A DNA stretch of 58,076 nucleotides, from the NCBI GenBank assembly GCA_030374765.1, contig JARGXX010000056.1:1-58076 (forward strand), in the 5' to 3' direction. Under the pieces are notes generated by a model that did not search any database, was not told where the DNA came from, and saw only the letters and a list, made by a program, of their open reading frames with translations. Position 1 is the first letter of the stretch. Each line of letters starts with the position of its first letter. The position numbers and the translations under genes are program-made. Shown here piece by piece: positions 20,387 to 30,891 of the stretch. This stretch comes from Agarophyton chilense. Taxonomy: Eukaryota > Rhodophyta > Florideophyceae > Gracilariales > Gracilariaceae.

Positions 20387-21015
20387 TGTGTCTCTTGCGT
20401 GTTTGCAGCTCGCGACACCTGCTTGTTTCTGGAAAATGAAGGTGACGTTTGACTCCCTGGAGCCCCAAACATGGGAGTAAGGGTTGCACAGAGGCGTTCG
20501 ATTCCGGTGGAGGAAGCTGTCCATTGATTGGCAGCGACAGCATTCATGCTCCGGGAGGCGATGGACAGCCCCCAACAGCTCGCGATTCCTGTTTCCGAAA
20601 CAAGAGTGCGACAGTACGCAACCACTCGGCGGATGCAGCCGACTCAGCAGCGTTGCTGCTGAAAGAGCACTTTTCTCTGCTTTTGAAGCACTGAAGCTCG
20701 TCAGACCTGACAGCTCATGGTGGAGTGCAGGCCCGTCTGGAGCATGACTCTCGCTCATGTGAATTGCGTGTATGCGGGGTGCGCAACAGTTTTCTTGCAG
20801 CTGGAGAAAGCCGACAGCCTATTCTCACGCGTGGATCAACATCAAGCTAGAGTTTCCGAAAAGAGCACCAACCATTTTCTTGCAGGTCGTGAGAATGACA
20901 GATCGGCATGCATCACGGAGAGCAGTATACGGGAGAGTGCGCCTGACACTCGAATTCGACACGCACCAACGAGCATCTGCAGCTCGGCATTATCCAAACG
21001 GCGCCCGTGCTCTGG

Positions 21016-21023
21016 TATAAATA
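21016..21023 (+). promoter_or_regulatory. TATA box of pseudokinase gene, unit 1
   Basis: TATAAATA lies 233 nt upstream of the first ATG of the pseudokinase frame. It is conserved in all four units. A start site about 30 nt downstream would give a 5' leader of about 200 nt. Confidence 0.6.
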
Positions 21024-21248
21024 TGCTGCTCAGACGTACAAGATCGCTGCTCACATCTTCTGGTCGCCCTTTCGGTTTGCACCCTCTCCATCACTGTTTA
21101 CTACTTATCCACGTACTTGCTGCAACCATTGTGTCCTCCCTGTGCGAAACAAACTTATTTGTGCTTCCTTCGCATCTCTCCCGGCTTCTGTTGTACTGGT
21201 CTTGTCCATTCTCACGGTAACCACAGCAACACATCAAGCTCGATCAAT

Positions 21249-22682
21249 ATGGTTGTTCCAGTGTTCGTCAAAAACCACAAAATTTACGACTGCCATGGAT
21301 GGATTCGAGTCCGCCATGCATTGTTATCGCATCGGAAATCGTGGTACATGAAACTGTTGGGCTCTACGCTCACTCTGCATGACTGCATAGACAAGTCTGT
21401 GGAGCTGGAGTACTCGGTGACCTCTTGCAAGATCATGGGTCATCTTGGGGGCAAGTCGTTTACCGTCAAGTTTTCGAGTGGCGCTGCACTTCGTATTTAC
21501 TGCGACTCAAAACCAAAGGCTGGTAGATGGAAGAGAGCCCTGCGGCGAGCTTCAGCGCTTGAATTCGAATACGAGTTTGTGTTGGGGAACGAAATCGAGC
21601 AAGACGGCAAAAGCTCGGTTTTCAACGCCGTTCACCGGGACAACAAAACCAAACACGCGGTGCAACGGATCTCCAAGGACCCTCTCCTCCGGAACTACGC
21701 GGAACAAAACCGCTTCCTGGGCCGACAAATCTACGCCCTGCGAACACTGCGCCACCCCAATATTCTGTCGGCGTCTCACATCTTCAACGAAGACGAACAC
21801 GCCTACCTGGTTACCGCGCCGGTGAACGGAGACAGGCTTCGGGACGTGATCGCGCAAAATGGTGGGAACCTTCCTGAGGCAGCCGTTCGGCACGTTGCCA
21901 AGCAGCTTATTCCGGCTGTTGAGTATCTTCACCAGCGCGGTTTCGTTCATCGAAACATTACGACGGACACAATCTGGTGCGACCACTCTGATCAAATGAA
22001 GCCCAAAGTAGTGTTATCCAACTTTGATTTGGTGCATTTCGTGGACGACGAGGAGGATCAGCGAATGCGCGACAGCGCGGGTGATGCTCGTTATCACGCG
22101 CCAGAGATTGTGCAAGGGCAGGCATGTAACGCCGCAGTGGACATGTTCTCGGTGGGTGTCTGTTTGTACCGCATGCTCAGCGGATCGTTTCCGTTTGCAA
22201 TCGACCCGCATCGAAGGCACATAACCGTGGAGAACAGAAGGAACGGGCCTGCTTTCAGAGAAGAGTGCTGGAAGGACATCTCAACGGAAGCCAGGTCTTT
22301 CTTGAGTTCGCTTTTGGAGCGCTCTTGGGTGAATCGTGTGTCAGCAAGCGATGCAATCTACCACGACTGGTTTTCAGTTGAGCTACCAAATGATGTGCCG
22401 CCCGCTACAGCTTTCTCAAGCGATGGCGCCAAGGAAGCAGACACCCAGCGTACGGCTGTTTCTTCATTGTGCGGCGACAAGGTGCAGAAGATTGCGAGTA
22501 TCGAAAAGCTCGCTGAAGAGAATGGTGTAACGCTCTCTCCATTTCTGCTGCGGTTCTTAAGCCCGATCTCGAGCGAGGTACCAATAAGTGAGAGGTCCCC
22601 TGTGGATGTGTTTGCGAGCAGTTTGAGGCAATACATGGGCAGCGCTAGCTTGTCTAGTAAATGCCGTCAGATAGAGAAATAG
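21249..22682 (+). CDS. PH-domain pseudokinase, copy 1 (477 aa)
   Basis: The frame is open upstream to 21117, but the first ATG is at 21249 (AATATGG), just before the PH domain. Residues about 15-102 form the PH domain (HGWIRVRH ... KSWYMKLLG ... RIYCDSKPKAGRWKRALRRA). Residues about 107-375 form a protein kinase fold related to CAMK/AGC kinases. The glycine loop is degenerate (EIEQDGKSSVFNAV). The VAIK Lys is Gln139 (HAVQRI), the alpha-C Glu is Gln160 (RQIYALRTLRHPNIL), HRD is HRN (Asn236), the catalytic-loop Asn is Thr241, and DFG is NFD (258-260). Structural motifs are kept: APE 284-286, Asp298 of DMFSVGV, Arg363. It should not catalyse phosphotransfer. The PH domain suggests binding to phosphoinositide or another membrane or protein partner. 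The C-terminal 100 residues are unrecognised. No intron is apparent. Confidence 0.85.
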   Translation: MVVPVFVKNHKIYDCHGWIRVRHALLSHRKSWYMKLLGSTLTLHDCIDKSVELEYSVTSCKIMGHLGGKSFTVKFSSGAALRIYCDSKPKAGRWKRALRRASALEFEYEFVLGNEIEQDGKSSVFNAVHRDNKTKHAVQRISKDPLLRNYAEQNRFLGRQIYALRTLRHPNILSASHIFNEDEHAYLVTAPVNGDRLRDVIAQNGGNLPEAAVRHVAKQLIPAVEYLHQRGFVHRNITTDTIWCDHSDQMKPKVVLSNFDLVHFVDDEEDQRMRDSAGDARYHAPEIVQGQACNAAVDMFSVGVCLYRMLSGSFPFAIDPHRRHITVENRRNGPAFREECWKDISTEARSFLSSLLERSWVNRVSASDAIYHDWFSVELPNDVPPATAFSSDGAKEADTQRTAVSSLCGDKVQKIASIEKLAEENGVTLSPFLLRFLSPISSEVPISERSPVDVFASSLRQYMGSASLSSKCRQIEK

Positions 22683-22772
22683 ATCACGTACACTCCGTAA
22701 GTAGATTAGATACAAAAAAGATCCCATTCAACTGGGAAAAAAAGTATCTGGATATCACAAAGCTTTGAGAGC

Positions 22773-22833
22773 GTAGAACTAGTATTTGAATGTTTACACT
22801 TGGTTCGAACATTCTCTCGCGGGTATTTGTTCA
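22773..22833 (-). repeat. Truncated gypsy B-family LTR at unit 1/unit 2 junction
   Basis: The last 61 bp or so of the LTR (plus-strand view, ending ...GGGTATTTGTTCA) is fused to the pseudokinase 3' flank after CTTTGAGAGC. The same fusion occurs at 30831. Sequence after it (ATTACCAATAC) is the normal LTR flank as at 43787. Confidence 0.88.
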
Positions 22834-23395
22834 ATTACCAATACTAAAGGTTGCCATGAAATATTTCTAATACAATGACATATGTATAGAGTTGAACTTG
22901 GCGTACGGCGCACACCCACGAGCCTAAGTAGTGTTTGGCATCATCAAAATTGATTTTACACTCTTATTTGACATCCATCTTTTGATAATAGGGTCTTTAA
23001 CTTCAGAAGGCATCAAAATTGCTTAAGGCGAAATCTGGTGCGAAATAAGTTACTTTGAATAATGATTTCGCTATGGAATCCTTTCGTTCATCTCACACTC
23101 TACCACAGAACCAGAGGAAATATTCAATAGGTCAAGCAGCCTTTATCTGCAGAGCAGAAAAGAAGCACCACAATACTTTGGTCTACTTGGGTCACTTAAT
23201 TTTCCTTTTTCCTTCTTAAAGAAGCGTTCCACTCTTTTTGCGAACGTGTTTGTGTCGAAAGTATTTATCTGAAAGTGATAGCATCGGTCTCGTATCAAAA
23301 CTTGTGCACTATAAGTTTTGTATTAAAGAACAATTTTTATATCTCAGCTCTCTGATTTGGATGTCTCACTTATTATTCAAGTGATCTTGAGCTAT

Positions 23396-23759
23396 GTTAT
23401 GGAATGCTAGTGCTGGAATGCGATGCATTTATCTAATACAACTGTAGGAGTCATGTTCAAAAGTAGATTGTTGCATTAGCGATGCATAACTTGAATGCAG
23501 TCAGTTAATGAAAGCCTCACAGTGATTGTTGGGTTGCGTTAGCTGATTTACTGCGTCGGAGAGGTTCATTGCGTGTAACAGTTGCGTGGCAGTTGTATTA
23601 GGTGGAACGTATCCAGAGTGCTAGAAAAGCCCGAAACACTTGCCTATCAGCATTGATGTTCCGGCAAGCACAAGCAATCATCCGCATAAAGACTAGAAAC
23701 TAGAACAACAAAGTGTGCTTCACGTTTAAGTATCTAAATCCGCCCCCCTCTGTTATATA
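23396..23759. repeat. 0.36-kb insert specific to units 2 and 3 (in unit 2)
   Basis: In units 1 and 4 the sequence GAGCTATATACAATATAAG is continuous. In unit 2 it is split by about 364 bp starting TTATGGAATGCTAGTGC or one base earlier and ending CCCCCCTCTGTTAT, followed by a (TA)n run. The size and a TGTTATGG start suggest a solo LTR, but I find no clear CA end or target duplication. Confidence 0.55.
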
Positions 23760-25049
23760 TATATATATATACAATATAGGTTTTCTATCCATATAAAACT
23801 GCTGACATATGTATCAACAACACTAAGAGCATAAAAATAGAAATAAAACATGCAACTAACGCAACTCTTCAACATATTACATCATCAGTAGCGAAGGATC
23901 AAGTAGCCTCTGTTTTTCTTACTGCACGGACCTTGGGCAACCAACAGCTCACTTCGATACTATGCTATGAATAGACGATCGTTCCCGCACAAAATCCAAT
24001 AAAGTCTCGCATAGAACGAGCTTGTATATATCAACCCTACAATAGGTTCCAATCTTGTGGTTTACTGAGATCGATACGCCATCCGACGCACAGCTCATTT
24101 CTTTTGAAACTGGGTGGAACCACGCTTTCTAGTGGTAGAAGCGCATTTGGGTTGAGGTTGGCGGTTGCTAACACAACATGCTCCTGTGCAAGTCCTTTTC
24201 AGCTGAGATACGAACTCCCTATGCCCTTGCCGCTTCAGAGTCAAACTATGACAATGTTTCGAAGCGTGAAGTGGTACTAGCTCCCCAAACCTTTCAATAA
24301 TTTTTATTGAGTTCCGAATAGGAGTAATGGCATCTATAATAGCAACAGAAATCGATAACAAACATTTTTGGAAGTATTCGAGGATGTCCAAATTCAATAC
24401 AACGACGCTTTTATTTTCTACATGAGGAACTTTTGAAACACATGTCCTGACACCGTTCAAAGAGAAAACAAACTTCTCATAGAATAACTCTTGTATATCA
24501 CCCCGCTTCTTGAGATACACTCTAGCCTAGTTGCGTTCGTTGCAATATTCATATATGATCACGTAGAACAGATACAAGATCAACCACATATTGCAAAAGA
24601 CGTTCACATAGTGTCATGAGAACCCATTGAACCTGAAATGTTCATCGGAAGGTGCAGAGTGCATGCGGCTTGTATTTCGTGAGAATAATCTTTCTCATAT
24701 GGAATACAGTGATGGCTACTTCGCGGCATTCGTGGAAAGTTGCATTTCTACAAGAGGTGTTTTGTTCACAAAAACTGGAAAGGGATGCAAACACAAGTAA
24801 CGGGATGTGAAGAAATAAGGAAAAGAAGAGTGAGTTGGAGGTATACAAGGGCGGATGACGAGGGGCGAGAGTAACGGACGGGGAAAGGGGGTAAACACGC
24901 AAACAGTTTTTTTCTTTACGTTTTGGTGATGGGAGATTGAAAAAGGAAGGCACTGGGGTAGTTGGGAAGAAGGTTAATGTACCCTTTTTGCAGACCCAAA
25001 TAAAAGGAAGGTTGGAAAGGGAGAAAGGTAAGAAAGAGCGAGAAGCAAA

Positions 25050-25169
25050 ACATTCGGCACTGGGGATTCCAGACCGATCCCTCATGTCAGTACTAGCCCA
25101 GCTCGGAGTCACTTAGCTTCGCAGTTCGGGATGGGATGCGGCGCATGTCAACTCGATGTGGCCGAATGT
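25050..25169 (-). rRNA. 5S ribosomal RNA, type A, unit 2
   Basis: It has the same 120-nt sequence as the unit 1 type A gene: terminal helix ACATTCGGC/GCCGAATGT, internal promoter region and T-run terminator. Confidence 0.93.
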
Positions 25170-25511
25170 GGCAATCAGTGCTACGCCGTAGCACCTCATT
25201 CCACACGCAACAAAAACAGCTGCTCCCCCCTGCCGCCCACGCCTGAGCAAAATGATGCCTCAAACACCCCAAGTGCGCTCCCTGTCTCATCACCACATTT
25301 GTCGCCTCCATCTCGGCGCTAGTGCGTCGTCCTTTTTGGCAACTGCACATTGTCCCCAAACAAGCAGCTAATCCATCATCTTTCAGCGCAAGTACTGCAA
25401 AGAGGACAGTGCAGCACATCAATCCGTTGGGAATACTTGGATCTTCTCCCACAAGCTTCTCCTCTCCCATGTGTGCCTGGAAACATACTTGATCACTCTT
25501 GCATTCTTGCA

Positions 25512-25541
25512 GTGCAGAAATGCCGAGTGCAGAAATGCCGA
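25512..25541. repeat. 15-bp tandem repeat, 2 copies, unit 2
   Basis: Two copies of GTGCAGAAATGCCGA, as in unit 1. Confidence 0.9.
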
Positions 25542-26885
25542 CCAAAGCTTGAATTGAAGTACCATGGGGATGCCGCTCTCCCCGACGATGTGCGCGACAC
25601 TTTTCGAGTGCTGCCCACTTCAGTGTCGAGTGCTCCCCACTTCGGTGGTGCGTCAGAAGCAAATCGTACCGTTGAGCCATGGTTCCATCTGAAATGTAGA
25701 AAACATGAACTGCGGGTGCTTCAAATTTGCTGCTTCAAACATCTCCGTCCTCCTGACACCTTCGTACCGCAGGCTCTACCCACGTCCTACGACCCTTTCC
25801 GGGGGCTACGGTTGCCGCTGATGTTTTTGTTGGGTGCGCTGTCCACATTTCATTGGCTGGCTTACCTTCGTGCGTAAGCCCCGTTCTCCACCAATCGCTG
25901 CAAACCAATTGCTTCTTGTCGTTGTTCCCCTCCTCTTTATCCAAGCTCTCGCATTCGGCAAGTCTTTCTACTTGTCTTCAAGCACATTCACATTCAACCC
26001 GCGCAGTAACATTGGAGCTTAACGCTACGCGTGAGTTTGTGAATGACGCGATGCAGTCGGGCAGCCCAGGCTTAGATTTTGCAAACCCCTCTGAGCATCT
26101 GTCACGGCTGCTGGCGTGTTGATTTGCAGAGCGCCGAAATCGCTTGCGAGGCCAAGAAAACACGCCTCGGGTGAGACTCTCCGGATTTGTCTACGCCTTC
26201 CATCGCTTGGCAAAGCGATCAATTGTTGACGCATTGCCTCTCGAAGACGTCGCCCAAACGCTACATGTCGCGGAGTGCGAACCCCATTGGAACTCAATCG
26301 GCGCGATTGGCGGCGTCTGACAATGTGAGGCAGGACGGAACGACTTATCATACCAGCCGGTCTACGGATGCTTTTGTCCGAAGTAGACAAGTTTCGACGT
26401 GATCGGACATTTCTGCGTCTGTTTCTCTGTGTGGGTTGGGTTTCAGCCCTCTCGGGCACCTCTGGCCTGTAAAAGCCAAACACATCGTGGGACGCCAGAA
26501 ACATCTTTCAAGTGCAGAACAGATCGGGGGGCTGGAAAAGAAAGCGCACCAGTCGAACACAACCACTGTAGGGCAGGCGGTAGTCAAGTGGTGCAGCCAA
26601 TCAAGTACACACAATTTGGAATCTGGTAGCGTGAAAATAACCGAAAGCACAACTGCAAACGCAAAGCAGCAAAGAAAAGCAGCAGCCGGGACAACCCAAA
26701 AAGCAATGAACAGAACAGCGACACCGCAAACACGATACACAAAAGCGGTCACGCGCAGCGTAACGAAGGCGGAGGGATGTTGAATACGAGCGAGGCAAAT
26801 TGGAGAAGCTGAGAGAGAAGGAGGAGAGGAGAGAGCGGATGGGGTGAGATGGGGGAGACAACGGAGGAAAGCGCTCTGTGCGCAG

Positions 26886-26894
26886 TATAAATAG
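26886..26894 (+). promoter_or_regulatory. TATA box upstream of small ORF, unit 2
   Basis: TATAAATAG, followed by GTGACG where unit 1 has GTAACG. Confidence 0.45.
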
Positions 26895-26992
26895 GTGACG
26901 AAACGTTGGGTTGGGGGAGACGTGGGCCGCAGAGAGCGGCGAGGAGCGTATTACGTGTCGCAAGTGCTCCGTGGTGTGCGAGGACGACGAGT

Positions 26993-27175
26993 ATGGAGAG
27001 TGAAGTGTCAGGATGTGCGTCATTTAAGTGTTCATTACACACCTCCCCGATGTGTAAAAAGCGCTGCAAATTGTCGTGGCTAATCGTTGCGAAAGTTGGC
27101 TATGGATGTTCGGAGATCGCAAAGCAAGAGAGGGCTTCGAGAACGAGTGATTTCAAATCGAGTTTCTTTCTATAG
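26993..27175 (+). CDS. Hypothetical small cysteine-rich ORF, unit 2
   Basis: It has 60 codons from ATG to TAG (MESEVSGCASFK ... FKSSFFL). This is the form shared by units 2, 3 and 4. Function unknown; it may not be translated. Confidence 0.25.
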   Translation: MESEVSGCASFKCSLHTSPMCKKRCKLSWLIVAKVGYGCSEIAKQERASRTSDFKSSFFL

Positions 27176-27453
27176 TGAACCGGGGCATCGGTTCACAACA
27201 GTTTCACAAGCACTTGCTTCAAGCATGATCACACAGCATAATGCGACATGTTACGCGCTCCGATCGGCTTCAATACAAGATTGCATCTGCACATGATGAG
27301 ACTGTCTGTTGGGAGGATGTTTCTGCTTTCCCGTGGGTGCCGATGGCAGGCACGAAGTCGGACAGTATTACGCTGTTGATATTGGCTGGCGCACGGGTGC
27401 TCTGCCATCATTTGCCACAGTGGTCAAATCGTTGTATCACACACGCCGCCCTC

Positions 27454-27573
27454 ACACTCGGCCACATCGAGCTGACATGTGCCGCATCCCATCCCGAACT
27501 GCGAAGCTAAATCTCTCTGAGCTGGGCTAGTACATACATGAGGGATCCGTCTGGAACCCCTAGTGCTGAGTGT
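27454..27573 (+). rRNA. 5S ribosomal RNA, type B, unit 2
   Basis: Same 120-nt sequence as the unit 1 type B gene, with the compensated terminal helix and a T7 run at the 3' end. Confidence 0.88.
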
Positions 27574-28342
27574 TTTTTTGTTTCTTGCTCCCTCCAACTA
27601 TGTTGCTCCTGCGACGTAGCCACGCTGTGTGTCAATGACACGCTCTATGCGCTGTTGCGTTATATCTTTTTCATCATGTCGCTCACTGCGCGTTGTGCGC
27701 ATACTACACCTTCGTGGGCAAACAACAGGTACACTACAAGGAACTTGAGCGTCTTGAATAGGGTGGCGCGCCCTGCGATGGATGTCAGCAACCGAAACGG
27801 TACGCTTTGGCCCATAGCTTCTGGTGCGCACACGTCGTGCGTGGAAGCAATTACGGTCGCGTTCGGCTGTTCCAATCGCTTTGCTTTGCAAATCCCACAA
27901 AGAAAGAGGTGGACCGATCAATGTCTTGTTTTTGGTGAGCGCTTGAGCAATTATCTGTTGGTTGGTGCGTTCCAGTTGTACATGCCAAGGTACGACACCA
28001 ACCAGGGCGAGAACGAAGGTCTGCCTATGGAGGCGCTGGCGGGAACACTGTGGTAGGGCTGGCTTCCCCTAACATGAACTAGGCACCGTAGTTGGCGCGA
28101 CGGCAAACATCTGACCCAGCCTGAAAAACTCGACCATGAGCAAACCTAAACACTAAATTCGAAACCAAAGAGATCACAAGCCTGACGGCGCTGGCTGAGT
28201 GTCTGACCTCTTCCGCTTGCGCTGCGAAGGTGCGAAGGTGCGAAGGGCAAGGCCTAACCCTCCTTTGCAGTTGTGCAAAAAATCACACGCAGTCTTACAC
28301 AATGAGCTCGCCCAGCGCGAGCTCGCAGAACGCAGCGTGTCT

Positions 28343-28444
28343 CTCACGTTGCATCTCACGTCGCATCTCACGTCGCATCTCACGCCGCATCTCACGCCGC
28401 ATCTCACGCCGCATCTCACGCCGCATCTCACGTCGCATCTCACG
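28343..28444. repeat. 12-bp minisatellite, unit 2
   Basis: Eight copies plus a partial copy of CTCACGYYGCAT in the same variant order as unit 1. Confidence 0.93.
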
Positions 28445-29073
28445 TGTGTCTCTTGCGTGTTTGCAGCTCGCGACACCTGCTTGTTTCTGGAAAATGAAGG
28501 TGACGTTTGACTCCCTGGAGCCCCAAACATGGGAGTAAGGGTTGCACAGAGGCGTTCGATTCCGGTGGAGGAAGCTGTCCATTGATTGGCAGCGACAGCA
28601 TTCATGCTCCGGGAGGCGATGGACAGCCCCCAACAGCTCGCGATTCCTGTTTCCGAAACAAGAGTGCGACAGTACGCAACCACTCGGCGGATGCAGCCGA
28701 CTCAGCAGCGTTGCTGCTGAAAGAGCACTTTTCTCTGCTTTTGAAGCACTGAAGCTCGTCAGACCTGACAGCTCATGGTGGAGGGCGGGCCCGTCTGGAG
28801 CATGACTCTCGCTCATGTGAATTGCGTGTATGCGGGGTGCGCAACAGTTTTCTTGCAGCTGGAGAAAGCCGACAGCCTATTCTCACGCGTGGATCAACGT
28901 CAAGCTAGAGTTTCCGAAAAGAGCACCAACCATTTTCTTGCAGGTCGTGAGAATGACAGATCGGCATGCATCACGGAGAGCAGTATACGGGAGAGTGCGC
29001 CTGACACTCGAATTCGACACGCACCAACGAGCATCTGCAGCTCGGCATTATCCAAACGGCGCCCGTGCTCTGG

Positions 29074-29081
29074 TATAAATA
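29074..29081 (+). promoter_or_regulatory. TATA box of pseudokinase gene, unit 2
   Basis: TATAAATA, 233 nt upstream of the ATG at 29307. Confidence 0.6.
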
Positions 29082-29306
29082 TGCTGCTCAGACGTACAAG
29101 ATCGCTGCTCACATCTTCTGGTCGCCCTTTCGGTTTGCACCCTCTCCATCACTGTTTACTACTTATCCACGTACTTGCTGCAACCATTGTGTCCTCCCTG
29201 TGCGAAACAAACTTATTTGTGCTTCCTTCGCATCTCTCCCGGCTTCTGTTGTACTGGTCTTGTCCATTCTCACGGTAACCACAGCAACACATCAAGCTCG
29301 ATCAAT

Positions 29307-30740
29307 ATGGTTGTTCCAGTGTTCGTCAAAAACCACAAAATTTACGACTGCCATGGATGGATTCGAGTCCGCCATGCATTGTTATCGCATCGGAAATCGT
29401 GGTACATGAAACTGTTGGGCTCTACGCTCACTCTGCATGACTGCATAGACAAGTCTGTGGAGCTGGAGTACTCGGTGACCTCTTGCAAGATCATGGGTCA
29501 TCTTGGGGGCAAGTCGTTTACCGTCAAGTTTTCGAGTGGCGCTGCACTTCGTATTTACTGCGACTCAAAACCAAAGGCTGGTAGATGGAAGAGAGCCCTG
29601 CGGCGAGCTTCAGCGCTTGAATTCGAATACGAGTTTGTGTTGGGGAACGAAATCGAGCAAGACGGCAAAAGCTCGGTTTTCAACGCCGTTCACCGGGACA
29701 ACAAAACCAAACACGCGGTGCAACGGATCTCCAAGGACCCTCTCCTCCGGAACTACGCGGAACAAAACCGCTTCCTGGGCCGACAAATCTACGCCCTGCG
29801 AACACTGCGCCACCCCAATATTCTGTCGGCGTCTCACATCTTCAACGAAGACGAACACGCCTACCTGGTTACCGCGCCGGTGAACGGAGACAGGCTTCGG
29901 GACGTGATCGCGCAAAATGGTGGGAACCTTCCTGAGGCAGCCGTTCGGCACGTTGCCAAGCAGCTTATTCCGGCTGTTGAGTATCTTCACCAGCGCGGTT
30001 TCGTTCATCGAAACATTACGACGGACACAATCTGGTGCGACCACTCTGATCAAATGAAGCCCAAAGTAGTGTTATCCAACTTTGATTTGGTGCATTTCGT
30101 GGACGACGAGGAGGATCAGCGAATGCGCGACAGCGCGGGTGATGCTCGTTATCACGCGCCAGAGATTGTGCAAGGGCAGGCATGTAACGCCGCAGTGGAC
30201 ATGTTCTCGGTGGGTGTCTGTTTGTACCGCATGCTCAGCGGATCGTTTCCGTTTGCAATCGACCCGCATCGAAGGCACATAACCGTGGAGAACAGAAGGA
30301 ACGGGCCTGCTTTCAGAGAAGAGTGCTGGAAGGACATCTCAACGGAAGCCAGGTCTTTCTTGAGTTCGCTTTTGGAGCGCTCTTGGGTGAATCGTGTGTC
30401 AGCAAGCGATGCAATCTACCACGACTGGTTTTCAGTTGAGCTACCAAATGATGTGCCGCCCGCTACAGCTTTCTCAAGCGATGGCGCCAAGGAAGCAGAC
30501 ACCCAGCGTACGGCTGTTTCTTCATTGTGCGGCGACAAGGTGCAGAAGATTGCGAGTATCGAAAAGCTCGCTGAAGAGAATGGTGTAACGCTCTCTCCAT
30601 TTCTGCTGCGGTTCTTAAGCCCGATCTCGAGCGAGGTACCAATAAGTGAGAGGTCCCCTGTGGATGTGTTTGCGAGCAGTTTGAGGCAATACATGGGCAG
30701 CGCTAGCTTGTCTAGTAAATGCCGTCAGATAGAGAAATAG
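29307..30740 (+). CDS. PH-domain pseudokinase, copy 2 (477 aa)
   Basis: The protein is identical to copy 1, including Gln139, Gln160, HRN, NFD, Met249 and Cys293. The surrounding DNA from about 28900 to the junction also reads as identical to unit 1, pointing to very recent homogenisation of these two copies. Domain layout: PH about 15-102, kinase fold about 107-375, unassigned C-terminus. The start is chosen at the first ATG of the frame, as for copy 1. Confidence 0.85.
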   Translation: MVVPVFVKNHKIYDCHGWIRVRHALLSHRKSWYMKLLGSTLTLHDCIDKSVELEYSVTSCKIMGHLGGKSFTVKFSSGAALRIYCDSKPKAGRWKRALRRASALEFEYEFVLGNEIEQDGKSSVFNAVHRDNKTKHAVQRISKDPLLRNYAEQNRFLGRQIYALRTLRHPNILSASHIFNEDEHAYLVTAPVNGDRLRDVIAQNGGNLPEAAVRHVAKQLIPAVEYLHQRGFVHRNITTDTIWCDHSDQMKPKVVLSNFDLVHFVDDEEDQRMRDSAGDARYHAPEIVQGQACNAAVDMFSVGVCLYRMLSGSFPFAIDPHRRHITVENRRNGPAFREECWKDISTEARSFLSSLLERSWVNRVSASDAIYHDWFSVELPNDVPPATAFSSDGAKEADTQRTAVSSLCGDKVQKIASIEKLAEENGVTLSPFLLRFLSPISSEVPISERSPVDVFASSLRQYMGSASLSSKCRQIEK

Positions 30741-30830
30741 ATCACGTACACTCCGTAAGTAGATTAGATACAAAAAAGATCCCATTCAACTGGGAAAAAA
30801 AGTATCTGGATATCACAAAGCTTTGAGAGC

Positions 30831-30891
30831 GTAGAACTAGTATTTGAATGTTTACACTTGGTTCGAACATTCTCTCGCGGGTATTTGTTCA
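30831..30891 (-). repeat. Truncated gypsy B-family LTR at unit 2/unit 3 junction
   Basis: It has the same fusion point (CTTTGAGAGC joined to GTAGAACTAG) as at 22773. One original recombination event therefore made the junction, and later unequal exchange copied it. Confidence 0.88.

Larger units (their letters stand above)
19516..21248. other. Region between type B 5S and the pseudokinase, unit 1
   Basis: An ORF open from an ATG inside the 5S gene (19480; next ATG 19618) to 19998 varies mostly by amino-acid-changing differences between units and has no family resemblance. Around the 12-bp minisatellite all six frames tend to be open because the repeat lacks stops. An ATG-started ORF at 20717-21220 overlaps the pseudokinase promoter and leader and is probably a shadow. 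The only clear element is the TATA box at 21016. Confidence 0.5.
10436..22776. repeat. Duplicated segment unit 1 (interrupted by copia A)
   Basis: This unit shares its sequence with units 2, 3 and 4: left arm (10441-11498 and 16256-16990), divergent 5S pair, minisatellite, pseudokinase, and 3' flank up to a truncated LTR. Relative to units 2-4 it lacks about 54 bp just after ATTACC (position 10441). Like unit 4, it lacks the 0.36-kb insert seen in units 2 and 3. From about 20840 to its right end it looks identical to unit 2, while further left it differs at scattered sites. The left arm contains no ATG-started ORF that survives in all units; I see nothing in it that I can call a gene. Confidence 0.9.
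22776..30834. repeat. Duplicated segment unit 2 (8058 bp)
   Basis: The full unit runs from LTR junction to LTR junction. It is uninterrupted and gives the pre-insertion sequence of both copia target sites (near 24318 and 24440). The left arm, 22834-25049, holds no ORF that starts with ATG and is kept across units. A 141-codon minus ORF at 24520-24095 starts with GTG and is broken in units 1 and 4. Confidence 0.92.

Noticed and set aside
20116..20760. Several overlapping ORFs with MRRE, VRCG or SHLT repeats
   Set aside because: The 12-bp minisatellite lacks stop codons in any frame, so long repetitive ORFs on both strands are expected by chance.
21117..21248. Upstream 44-codon extension of the pseudokinase frame
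   Set aside because: It begins with TTG, not ATG, and lies in the predicted 5' leader after the TATA box. The first ATG (21249) directly precedes the PH domain.
24095..24520. 141-codon minus ORF in the left arm of units 2 and 3
   Set aside because: No ATG start, broken by copia insertions in units 1 and 4, and frameshifted in the remaining part of unit 1.
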